Shown piece after piece: positions 42,848 through 51,473 of a stretch of DNA of 64,000 nt (its first letter is position 1; each line of letters starts with the position of its first letter). Source of the stretch: JBBRBB01 sp963830175. GTDB lineage: Bacteria > Bacteroidota > Bacteroidia > Chitinophagales > Chitinophagaceae. The notes beneath the pieces were generated by a model that was not told where the DNA came from, did not search any database, and saw nothing but the letters and a program-made list of their open reading frames with translations. Position numbers and translations under genes: made by a program. The stretch is from NCBI GenBank assembly GCA_963830175.1, contig CAWHKV010000006.1, forward strand, positions 1 through 64,000. The letters run 5' to 3'.

Positions 42848-44954
42848 TTAAAGTGCAAGTGCTCTTTCTTCTACGGTTATCAGATCGTTTATTTCAACGT
42901 TTATAGGTAATTGCCCAACCAGTATCACTGCCCGCTTGCCCCGAATTTCTTTTATAACACCTACCTGGTTGTTTTTCTTCATTTTTACATGTACCCCCAC
43001 CTCAATTGCTTTAGTTACTTCGCGGTAACGTGCGTCTATTTTTTTTGCCATTTTTTGCTGAATGGCCTTTTCTTTTTTCTCAAACAGTACATTTCGAAGC
43101 TGCATGATCATCTCTTCTTTATTCTCTGTATTCTTCCAGCCTGCCACAATGCTTTTTAGCTTTCTTTCCATTTCTTTTAAATAGGCAATGCGCTCCTCTG
43201 TTTGTGTGTTTTGGTGTTTTAATAATTCAACCTGTTTTGTATGCCTGTCGTTTTGCAGCGCGTTTTCCAATTCTTTCTTCAGGGCGCTGTTATCTTTTAT
43301 TAACTGCTGAATTTTTATTTTTTCGGTATGCAGCTGCTGCAGGTCCTGCTCTGTTCGATTCAACAATTTGTCGAGTCTGAAATGATCTTCCTCAACCAGT
43401 TTGCGGGCACGGTTAATCAGGTGTTTGGGCAAGCCTATTCTTTCCGCAATAGAAAAGGTATAAGAACTGCCGGGTTTGCCGGTGGTTAGTTTATATAAGG
43501 GTTGAAGATTTTGTTCATCAAAAGCCATGGCGCCATTAAAAATGCCGGAGGTGTGGTTAGCCATTACTTTTAAATTTAAGTAGTGGGTGGTAACTATACC
43601 GATCGCATGCCTGCGGCTTAATTCTTCCAATATCACTTCCGCAAATGCGCCGCCGAGATTGGGGTCGCTGCCACTCCCTAATTCATCAATAAAGAATAAA
43701 GTTTTTCCATTTGCATTTTCAATAAAATGCTTCATATGCAACAGGTGACTGCTGTATGTGCTAAGTTCAAATTCAAGGCTTTGGGTATCCCCAATATGAA
43801 TGAATATTTGTTTAAATACCCCGATCTCGGAAACCGGGTTAACCGGAACCAGCAAACCCGCCTGCACCATCATTTGTATGAGGCCAATCGTTTTCATGGT
43901 AACGGTTTTACCACCTGCATTTGGTCCGCTTATTATAAGTATGCGGTTATCGTCATGTAATTTTAAATTAAGCGGAATGGTTTTCTTTCCTGCCTTTTTA
44001 TTGTATAAAAATAATAAGGGGTGATAAGCGTCTGTAAGCTGAATGGTCGCTTTATTTACAACATTCGGAAAATGCCCGTCAATGTCCTGTGCGAATTTGG
44101 CTTTTGCCCTTATAAAATCAAACTCACCAATAACATTTTGCCAACCGGACAATTGCCCACTATAAGGACGAAGTTTTGCGGTAAGCGCTCTTAAAATTTT
44201 TTGCACCTCACGAACTTCTTCATGCTCCAGTGAAGACACATCGTTGTTTAAACCAATGGTTTCTTCAGGTTCAATAAAGGCAGTTTTGCGGCTGTCACTT
44301 TCGCCATGTAAAATTCCTTTAACCTGTCTTTTATGTTCACTGAAAACTGCGGCAACCCTACGGCCATTGCTAAAGCTTTCATCGATCTCTGCAGTATAGC
44401 CTGCTTTAGTTAAACGCGCAATAATCTTGTCAAAGGTTCTGCGCAATTCATTTCTCTTTTTATACAAACTCTGCCGTATTCGTTGAAGTTCTGGCGAAGC
44501 ATTGTCTTTTACTACGCCCCTTTCATCGAGTACTTCATCTATATACTCTATAATTTTTTTATCATAAGTAATGCCATCGATCACCTTTTCCAAACCTTTG
44601 TAAGCAAGCCTTCTTTCATGGTTAAACCAACGGAAAATTCTTTCAATACTTTCTGATAATTTTCTGAGGAGCATAAACTGGTCACCTGAAAGCTGGCTGC
44701 CTTCAACAGAAAGTAGTTTTATCTCTTTTTGCACACTGGTAGTAAAATCGTTTGGAAAATTAATTCCATGTTCAGTTAGTAATTTATATTCATGGGTTTG
44801 CTGCAGTTCCAAAATAATATAATCGTATACCGTATGCAGGCGAAGACTCGCAACTTTATTCAGTGCATAAGACAGTTTCACAATAATTACTTACCAGTGT
44901 TTTTATTTTTTCAAACTCTAATTGGTAAGATGCTGATTCCGGATATAATTTCAT
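42848..44954 (-). CDS. mutS2: MutS2-family ATPase without Smr domain, one frameshift
   Basis: The ATG at 44954 opens MKLYPESASYQLEFEKIKTL, the usual MutS2 start. The frame changes near 44880-44893 and then runs open to 42848; joined length is about 702 residues. Clamp and lever regions precede the ATPase: ILIISGPNAGGKTVTMKTIG (Walker A), QSLEFELSTYSSHLLHM, LFFIDELGSGSDPNLGGAF (Walker B), VTTHYLNLK. A long coiled-coil follows (residues about 540-640). The C-terminal Smr nuclease domain normally found in MutS2 is absent; the protein ends in EERALAL. MutS2 acts on recombination intermediates and, in some bacteria, on collided ribosomes. Confidence 0.87.
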
Positions 44955-45175
44955 AGTTTTTTCCTGCAACAAAGTTAGTAATCAGAATTTTTCATATTTG
45001 ATTAAGGTTAAAGATTTAAAGAAAAGATAGAATTCATGCTCCCTTTAAATGAATGTTAAAGAGGTGAAATTGAATTCATTCACTGGCAGATAATTTGTTA
45101 TTTTACCAGGAGGTTAGCTTTAATTTTTGTGTTAATTAACTTGCACATTCAATAAAATAACCCCTATTTGCAGAG

Positions 45176-45862
45176 ATGTTTTATAAGTCAATTAATTTAC
45201 TGAACTGGGTTTTAAGCGCTTTTATAGGAGCTGCTTCTTTTTCTGGATGTTCAGAAGTTAAAACACAAAATGAATTTATGAGTGATGCAATAAATACAGA
45301 AAATAAAACCATGGATACTGCCACTTTTGGTACCGGATGTTTTTGGTGTACTGAAGCTATTTTTCAAAGGCTGGAGGGTGTAACAAAGGTCACAAGTGGC
45401 TATAGCGGCGGTTCTGTTACCCGGCCAACATACGAAGAGGTTTGCACGGGTACCACGGGTCATGCAGAGTGCTGCCAGGTTATTTTTGATCCGTCTATTA
45501 TTTCTTTTACCGAATTACTGGAGGTTTTCTGGAAAACACATGACCCCACCACACTTAACCGGCAGGGAAATGATATAGGTACTCAATACCGAAGTGCCAT
45601 TTTTTACCACAACGAAGAACAAAAAAAACTGGCTGCTGAACTCAAGCAAAAGGTTAATGAAAGCGGTGCTTTTGAAAATCCCGTTGTTACCACCATTGAA
45701 CCTTTTACAGCCTTTTACCCTGCTGAACAGGAACATAAAAATTATTTTAACAATAACCAGGGGCAAATGTATTGTCGCTTCGTTATACAGCCAAAGGTTG
45801 AAAAATTTGAGAAAGTATTTAAAGACAAATTAAAATCAAGGGAATCTGCAAGAAATAATTAA
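45176..45862 (+). CDS. msrA: Peptide-methionine (S)-S-oxide reductase, lipoprotein
   Basis: Repairs methionine S-sulfoxide in proteins. Active site FGTGCFWCTEAIFQRL with the catalytic cysteine in GCFWC; GYSGGSVTRPTYEEVCTGTT and GHAECCQVIFDP are further family marks, and QYRSAIFYHNEEQ the usual later one. An N-terminal hydrophobic segment ending in AASFSGC is a lipobox, so this copy is exported and membrane-anchored. The total of 228 residues fits with the extra leader of about 45. Confidence 0.92.
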   Translation: MFYKSINLLNWVLSAFIGAASFSGCSEVKTQNEFMSDAINTENKTMDTATFGTGCFWCTEAIFQRLEGVTKVTSGYSGGSVTRPTYEEVCTGTTGHAECCQVIFDPSIISFTELLEVFWKTHDPTTLNRQGNDIGTQYRSAIFYHNEEQKKLAAELKQKVNESGAFENPVVTTIEPFTAFYPAEQEHKNYFNNNQGQMYCRFVIQPKVEKFEKVFKDKLKSRESARNN

Positions 45863-45888
45863 CCGGAATTACCCTTACTTTTATAGCT

Positions 45889-46161
45889 ATGCATATCGGC
45901 GCAGCACTTCAGCAATTTATTTATAAGAGCAAATTAAAACAGGGATTGCACGCAGTGCAAATACAGTCTCTTTGGGAAGAAATAATGGGAAAAACCATTG
46001 CCCGATATACCGATAAAATTGAAATAATAAACCAGACTCTTTTTGTTTACACTGCTGTAGGGCCATTAAAGAATGAGCTCTCTTACCAGAAAAACAAAAT
46101 TATTGAAAGGGTTAATGAAGCCCTAAAAGAAAAGGTGATTACACAGGTGGTGATTAAGTAA
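45889..46161 (+). CDS. DUF721 (DciA-like) protein
   Basis: A 90-residue protein consisting of one DUF721 domain: the helix VQIQSLWEEIMGKTIARYTD, then the strand pair TLFVYTAVGPLKNELSYQKN and a closing helix. The W-x-x-x-x-G pattern is typical. DciA proteins with this domain help load the replicative helicase; this minimal form is common in Bacteroidota. It follows msrA by 26 bases and ends next to the convergent DoxX gene. Confidence 0.8.
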   Translation: MHIGAALQQFIYKSKLKQGLHAVQIQSLWEEIMGKTIARYTDKIEIINQTLFVYTAVGPLKNELSYQKNKIIERVNEALKEKVITQVVIK

Positions 46162-47358
46162 TTACCGGTTATTGATGATGACATCCATGTCTGCATTCAA
46201 TTCATCCAAATCAGCATAACTATATTTTCCCAGGATATTTGCCTGCTTCATTAAAAAATAAGTTGGATTTACTCTTGCTGCAGTTTTTATAACTGTTGCA
46301 TCGCATAATAAAATGTCGATGGATGGTTCACTTCCAAAAAGTTCCTGCGCTTTGTTTTTATCGGCTGTTACTATTATTAATGGAACCTGGTTACTTCGAA
46401 GCTTAATAACTAGTTGCTGAAAATCTTCTGTGTTCCATTTTTCAAGGGTGGAAAAATCTTTTACAAAAAGCATCACATACTCAAAAGGTTGGCTAAGTAT
46501 TGTTTTGGTTGTATCATTTCCTGTTAAGGTTTGCAGTGAAAAATCAGTAATGGGTGCCTGTGCATTTCCTTTTACTACTACTTTATCATACCTGTCAATA
46601 AATTCATAGGTGCTGTCAAGATCTTCAGGAATTTCATCCTGGTTAAACTCAACAAATTCACCATTTTTTCGGTACTTAAATGTCATCACAACACTATCCT
46701 GTATAGCATTATCAGGCAACTGCATTTGTTCTACAAGGTTATTTCCTTTTTTATAGGGGAGGCAATCTATTATGGGCAGGTGTTGTAATACATAAGCCTG
46801 TAGTAAGATGGTGGCAGCAACAGTTACCGATAAAATAAAAATGGAGAAACTGGGTGGAATTTGCTCAACCATTCTTTTTCTTTTTATAAAAAGAATAATG
46901 ATCAGGGCGAGTAAAACAAGGTCCTTGATTAGGGATGTAACAGGCGTTAATGGCAGGCAATCACCAAAGCATCCGCACGTTTTAATTTTACCTGAAAAAA
47001 CCGCGTACGAGGTGAGAAAGGTAAAAAATATGATGAGCAATAATAAAAGCCATGTGAATAACCTCGTTCGCCAGCCTAAGATAATAGCTACCCCTGCAAG
47101 CACTTCAAATACATTCATGAAAAGGGCTAAAGCCAATGAAATGTCATTAAAAGACTGCAAGCCCCATGCAAAGAAAAATTCCTGCATTTTATAGCTCAAA
47201 CCAACCGGGTCGTTTGCTTTAACCAACCCTGAAAAAATAAACAATAATCCAACTACCCATCTTATCAGCAAAAGCGCATACCGAATATTTTTGTTGCTTC
47301 CTGGTGAGTCGCGGTAAAAATTAATTTTCTTAATTGTAAACTTAAGGTCTCTTTTCAT
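46162..47358 (-). CDS. DoxX-like membrane protein with C-terminal thioredoxin-like domain (BT_3928 type)
   Basis: A 398-residue protein. Residues 25-150 form a four-helix DoxX/MauE-like membrane domain: VGLLFIFSGLVKANDPVGLS, then an EVLAGVAIILGW segment, and TCGCFGDCLPLTP, a cysteine motif seen in MauE-like thiol-reducing proteins. A fifth helix follows near 170. The C-terminal 140 residues resemble a periplasmic thioredoxin fold (ITDFSLQTLTGND, VMLFVKDFSTLEKWN, PTYFLMKQANILG) without a CxxC pair. Probably moves reducing power to the periplasm; inference. Overlaps the DUF1599 gene by 17 bases. Confidence 0.75.
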   Translation of the reverse strand: MKRDLKFTIKKINFYRDSPGSNKNIRYALLLIRWVVGLLFIFSGLVKANDPVGLSYKMQEFFFAWGLQSFNDISLALALFMNVFEVLAGVAIILGWRTRLFTWLLLLLIIFFTFLTSYAVFSGKIKTCGCFGDCLPLTPVTSLIKDLVLLALIIILFIKRKRMVEQIPPSFSIFILSVTVAATILLQAYVLQHLPIIDCLPYKKGNNLVEQMQLPDNAIQDSVVMTFKYRKNGEFVEFNQDEIPEDLDSTYEFIDRYDKVVVKGNAQAPITDFSLQTLTGNDTTKTILSQPFEYVMLFVKDFSTLEKWNTEDFQQLVIKLRSNQVPLIIVTADKNKAQELFGSEPSIDILLCDATVIKTAARVNPTYFLMKQANILGKYSYADLDELNADMDVIINNR

Positions 47359-47887
47359 TGCTAAGAATTAAAGAAAATACAGCATAATTTATTATATCAA
47401 TATAATTGGCATCAATACCTTCACTTACCAGGGTTTTTCCATCGTTGGAAAGAATTTGCTTAATGCGCAACAACTTCATAATTATAAGATCAACAAAACT
47501 TTCATCACTCATTTCGCGCCATGCTTCGCCATAATCATGGTTTTTATCTTCCATGGTTTTTTTTGCTGCAGCAGATTCTGTTTCATACCAGTCAGACACC
47601 TTTTCTGCAGGCAGGTCTTCTACCAACGCATCTCCTAATTTCAATTGTATTAAACCAATGATGGCATAATTTATAATGCCCTTAAATTCTGAAGCAATAT
47701 CATCATTAACAAGCTGAACTTTCTTTTCCTGTATGTTTTTTATACGAAGTGCTTTTATAAATATCTGGTCAACTACAGATATGGTTCTTAATACCCGCCA
47801 GGCAGTACCATAATCACGCGTTTTTTTTATAAATACATCTTTACACTGTTCTATTACATTATCGTATGCAGCGTTAGTGCTTATCAT
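47342..47887 (-). CDS. DUF1599 domain protein (nucleotide modification associated domain)
   Basis: A 181-residue protein built of two similar halves: KTRDYGTAWRVLRTISVVDQ...KALRIKNIQ and KNHDYGEAWREMSDESFVDL...KLLRIKQIL, each followed by an NYAxxGLI/FSLI helix. DUF1599 has been linked by domain studies to nucleotide-modification systems, but it is a common housekeeping gene in Bacteroidota. The ATG at 47887 was preferred to a TTG at 47896. Divergent from folP with a 59-bp gap. Confidence 0.85.
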   Translation of the reverse strand: MISTNAAYDNVIEQCKDVFIKKTRDYGTAWRVLRTISVVDQIFIKALRIKNIQEKKVQLVNDDIASEFKGIINYAIIGLIQLKLGDALVEDLPAEKVSDWYETESAAAKKTMEDKNHDYGEAWREMSDESFVDLIIMKLLRIKQILSNDGKTLVSEGIDANYIDIINYAVFSLILSNEKRP

Positions 47888-47946
47888 TGGTAACAATTAA
47901 AAATATATTTTTAGGTATTGCCGTCAAAAATAAAGGAAAGCATACA

Positions 47947-48780
47947 ATGTTTACATTAAACTGCAAAGGAAGATTGGTTCTGTTAGACAAACCTATAATC
48001 ATGGGTATTATTAATGTTACACCCGATTCTTTTTATTCGGGAAGCAGGCAAACGGCGATTGATGATGCGTTAAATGCAGCTAAGAAAATGATTGACCATG
48101 GCGCAGTAATAATAGATATCGGCGGGCAAAGTACGCGTCCAGGAAGTGAAAAGATAACGGCAGATCAAGAAATAAACAGGGTGATTCCTGTATTAGAAAA
48201 TGTACATCAACAATTACCAGGGGCAATTATTTCGATTGATACGTACTATGCAAAAGTTGCTACCGCCGCTGTTATGGCTGGCGCATCGATGATCAATGAT
48301 ATTAGTGGGGGAATTATGGATGATGAAATGATTGGCGCAGTGGCATCTTTACAGGTACCTTATGTTTGTATGCACATAAAAGGCACGCCACAGAATATGG
48401 CAGAACAATCAAATTACAAAGATGTGGCAGCAGAGGTTCTTGATTATTTTATTGAAAAAATAGCTGTTTTACAGGATGCAGGAATTAATGATGTTATTAT
48501 AGACCCTGGATTTGGGTTTGCAAAAAACATCAATCAGAATTTTGTATTGCTTAAAAAACTTTCGCTGTTACGAATGCTTGGCAAACCTATACTGGCCGGG
48601 CTTTCCAGGAAGTCTACCATTTATAAAACGCTGAATATAGATGCCGCAAATGCATTAAATGGAACCACGGTATTAAATACCATTGCCTTAATGAATGGTG
48701 CCAATATTTTACGGGTGCACGATGTGAAAGAAGCTTCAGAAACAATAAAACTGTTTACTGCCTGCCAGGCTGCAACATGA
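47947..48780 (+). CDS. folP: Dihydropteroate synthase
   Basis: Condenses 4-aminobenzoate with dihydropterin pyrophosphate in folate synthesis. The 277-residue TIM barrel carries IMGIINVTPDSFYSGSRQ, IIDIGGQSTRPGSEKI, SIDTYYAKVATAA, INDISGG and the loop GLSRKSTIYKTLN, the sulfonamide-target motifs. The ATG at 47947 was preferred to an upstream GTG-type start that would add 20 unrelated residues. It shares a short divergent promoter region with the DUF1599 gene and ends four bases from the convergent symporter gene. Confidence 0.93.
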   Translation: MFTLNCKGRLVLLDKPIIMGIINVTPDSFYSGSRQTAIDDALNAAKKMIDHGAVIIDIGGQSTRPGSEKITADQEINRVIPVLENVHQQLPGAIISIDTYYAKVATAAVMAGASMINDISGGIMDDEMIGAVASLQVPYVCMHIKGTPQNMAEQSNYKDVAAEVLDYFIEKIAVLQDAGINDVIIDPGFGFAKNINQNFVLLKKLSLLRMLGKPILAGLSRKSTIYKTLNIDAANALNGTTVLNTIALMNGANILRVHDVKEASETIKLFTACQAAT

Positions 48781-48783
48781 AAT

Positions 48784-50532
48784 TTAATTCAGACTTTGCC
48801 TGTTGCGGTCCATTGCAATAAATAAGTATCCAAACATAATTACAGAAGCGGCACCTATTAAATTTAACCATAAAAATCCTAGACCAATTACGCCCGTTTC
48901 TTCGAGGGTAAATAATAAGATGATCAGTAATTCAGAAACTACAGCACTCCAGAAAACAGCATTGCCTTTTATTTGTTTTATATAAAAGGCAACCAGGAAA
49001 ATTCCTAAGATAACCCCGTAAAAAAGGGAACCGTATTTATTAACTGCTTCTATAAGGCTTCCCATTTTAGTTGAAAATTCTGCGATGATTATACAGAATA
49101 CGCCCCAGGCAAAAGTGAACCATTTAGACTCATTATATTTTTTCAAGCTTTCAGGGTCATCTTTTATACGATGACTGTAGTTCGTTTTAAAACGGCAATA
49201 GAAATCAATCATGGTACAACTTGCCAGCGAATTTAAAGCAGCAGCTATAGAACCCCATGCAGCGAGAAATATTACAGCTATCAACAAGCCCACCAGCCCC
49301 GCCGGCAAGGTATCTACCACGAACCTTAAAAAAATATAGTTTGTATCATTGGTATCGATAAACGGATCCGCTTTTTTTAAATATGCCTTATAATCTTCTC
49401 TTAAAGAATCTGTTTGCGCATTAACCAAAACAAGTTCTTTTTTATAATGCGCTTTTACCTTTTCATCCTGTTTTTTATCAGCTGCTAAAAATTGCACAGA
49501 AATATTTTGCTGGTGTGTACTTAGTTCGTTGAATTTTTTTTCAATGGTTCTTAAAGAATCACCATATACTCCCGCATAAGCTTTTTCGCTGACGGCTTTA
49601 TTAAAAAATACGGGGCCCGTATTGAATTGATAATAAGTGAAAAGTAGCGCACCTAATAAGAGAATTAGAAATTGCATCGGAACTTTTACAATTCCATTCA
49701 TTAGTAAACCTAACCGGCTTTGAGTGGTGTTTTTTGCAGTAAGATATCTGCCCACCTGGCTTTGATCCGTTCCAAAATAACTTAACAACAAAAAGAATCC
49801 ACCAATAATTCCACTGAAGATATTGTACCGGTCTTCCCAGTCAAACCCATCTTCAGTGAAACCAGTTGTTATCACATTCAATTTTCCTGATGCACCACTT
49901 ATTTTTAGCGCATCAGAAAAACCTACATCAGCAGGCATATCATGTACAATAAAATACCCTGCAATAAACATGGCAGCAATAATAATAGTAAGCTGTAATT
50001 TCTGCGTGTAAGCAACAGCCTTTGCGCCGCCGGTAACGGTATATATAATCAGAATTCCACCCATTATAATGTTGGTCCAGAAAATATTCCATCCCAGTAA
50101 AGAAGATAAAATGATAGATGGCGCATAAATGCTGATACCAGTTGAAAAGCCACGGGACAACAGGAATAATGCGGAAGTAAAAGTCCGGGTTTTTATATCA
50201 AAACGTTCTTCTAAAAATTCATAAGCGGTAAAAACTTTAAGCCTTTTAAATATGGGCACAAACGATATGGAAATAATGATCATGGCAATAGGCAATCCAA
50301 AATAATATTGCAAAAAGCGCATGCCATCTGTAAAAGCCTGCCCGGGTGCAGAAAGAAAGGTGATGGCACTTGCCTGTGTGCCCATAATACTTAATAACAC
50401 AAGATACCATGGCAGGGTGCGGTCGCTAAGAAAATATCCTTCCAGGTCTTTATCGGTGCGCCCTTTATATACGCCATAAATAACAATCACTACAAGAGTA
50501 ACCACCAGTACCAACCAGTCTAGTTCTCTCAT
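48784..50532 (-). CDS. Sodium:solute symporter (SSS family)
   Basis: A 582-residue LeuT-fold transporter with about 13-14 membrane segments. YFLSDRTLPWYLVLLSIMGT and SAITFLSAPGQAFTDGMRFL hold the first sodium-site region; VFTAYEFLEERFDIKTRT and TGGAKAVAYTQKLQL are also family marks. An unusual soluble insertion of about 75 residues (KAVSEKAYAGVYG to KADPFIDTND) sits between segments near residue 310. The substrate is unknown; relatives carry sugars, inositol or sialic acid. The ATG overlaps the stop of a 39-residue membrane peptide gene (ATGA). Confidence 0.87.
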   Translation of the reverse strand: MRELDWLVLVVTLVVIVIYGVYKGRTDKDLEGYFLSDRTLPWYLVLLSIMGTQASAITFLSAPGQAFTDGMRFLQYYFGLPIAMIIISISFVPIFKRLKVFTAYEFLEERFDIKTRTFTSALFLLSRGFSTGISIYAPSIILSSLLGWNIFWTNIIMGGILIIYTVTGGAKAVAYTQKLQLTIIIAAMFIAGYFIVHDMPADVGFSDALKISGASGKLNVITTGFTEDGFDWEDRYNIFSGIIGGFFLLLSYFGTDQSQVGRYLTAKNTTQSRLGLLMNGIVKVPMQFLILLLGALLFTYYQFNTGPVFFNKAVSEKAYAGVYGDSLRTIEKKFNELSTHQQNISVQFLAADKKQDEKVKAHYKKELVLVNAQTDSLREDYKAYLKKADPFIDTNDTNYIFLRFVVDTLPAGLVGLLIAVIFLAAWGSIAAALNSLASCTMIDFYCRFKTNYSHRIKDDPESLKKYNESKWFTFAWGVFCIIIAEFSTKMGSLIEAVNKYGSLFYGVILGIFLVAFYIKQIKGNAVFWSAVVSELLIILLFTLEETGVIGLGFLWLNLIGAASVIMFGYLFIAMDRNRQSLN

Positions 50533-50648
50533 GAATAATATTTAGTGAACCAATAAAAAAATGCGATTAGCAGCACAATTATGAGTATTTCAAAAATGTA
50601 CCATTGTTTCCAACTTTTAAAAAGGGGAACGTTTTTCTTTGGCTGCAT
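50529..50648 (-). CDS. Small membrane peptide coupled to the sodium symporter
   Basis: A 39-residue reading frame from the ATG at 50648 to the TGA at 50529-50531. It starts with the basic MQPKKNVPLFKSWKQW and has one membrane helix, YIFEILIIVLLIAFFYWF, ending KYYS. Its stop overlaps the start codon of the symporter in the ATGA pattern, which argues for real translation and a joint role, as an accessory subunit or a coupling leader. The basic N-terminus predicts a cytoplasmic amino end. I know no named family for it. Confidence 0.6.
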   Translation of the reverse strand: MQPKKNVPLFKSWKQWYIFEILIIVLLIAFFYWFTKYYS

Positions 50649-50727
50649 AGGTGGTTAAATTAAAACAAATAATAGGCACAGTAAAACATTTGCAATAAAA
50701 ATTGCAATTTTCTAGGTTATGGTACTT

Positions 50728-51117
50728 TTATTTTTTGTCTTTTAATTCTTTATGAACTAACTCTGCCTCTGCCTGTTCTTTCTTTAAATCCTGCCGTAAT
50801 AATCCAAATAAACTCATGTAAAGATTAGCAATCCAAACCAATGAAAATCCTGCAATGAGGTAACCACGCCAATCGCTAAAAAGTAAGGTGTATTTTGAAA
50901 TGATTAAAAATAATATGGTTACATAGTGGCTAAAACAATATTCGCAGGTGAATAAATAAAAGAATTTTCTTTCCATCAACGTAGACCCATTTTTACTGCG
51001 CTTTCTACAATATTCCCGGGGCTCGCGGAAAACTTCTTCGTGTGTTACGGTCCAGGCTATACATGCAATAGGAATTGCCAGAAGAAAAAGCCAAATAATC
51101 TGCTGAGATAGTGCCAT
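50728..51117 (-). CDS. Hypothetical membrane protein
   Basis: A 129-residue protein with three hydrophobic segments: IIWLFLLAIPIACIAWTV, YVTILFLIISKYTLLFS and GYLIAGFSLVWIANLYMSLF. Between the first two lies EYCRKRSKNGSTLMERKFFY then CEYCFSH, with a CxxC that could bind metal or form a disulfide. The tail is charged and helical (KKEQAEAELVHKELKDKK). Not assigned to a family. Confidence 0.7.
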   Translation of the reverse strand: MALSQQIIWLFLLAIPIACIAWTVTHEEVFREPREYCRKRSKNGSTLMERKFFYLFTCEYCFSHYVTILFLIISKYTLLFSDWRGYLIAGFSLVWIANLYMSLFGLLRQDLKKEQAEAELVHKELKDKK

Positions 51118-51473
51118 TACTTTATTTTATGCTAAGTAATAACAAATTTGCTGCCTGTAATTTTGGGGAAAGTATCTGATCAATTTTATTAAAAAAATAA
51201 TTGACTGGATGATGTTGATCACCAATTCAAAACCAAGAGTGGGATTAACCCTTAATTTTTTGCGTGCCCTTTATGAAATTCTTCCCATAGGAGGAAGCAG
51301 GCTATTATGATGAAAAATATGATCATATAAAAATGTTTTTCATAAGTCAACTATACAAATTTTACAAAACCAATGCCTATAGATAAAATATTATAAATCA
51401 ATAATTTATAAATCTAAATCCATTCCTGAATTGGGAATAATCTAATTTATAGATAAAATAAGCGGGTAAAAGT
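51118..51473. other. Gene-free A/T-rich stretch with a 13-bp direct repeat
   Basis: No reading frame of note. TATAGATAAAATA occurs twice, at 51378-51390 and 51448-51460, and a weak hairpin ATTCC/GGAAT lies between them (about 51422-51438). It holds the 3' region of the GH97 gene and the promoter side of the membrane-protein gene. Confidence 0.5.
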
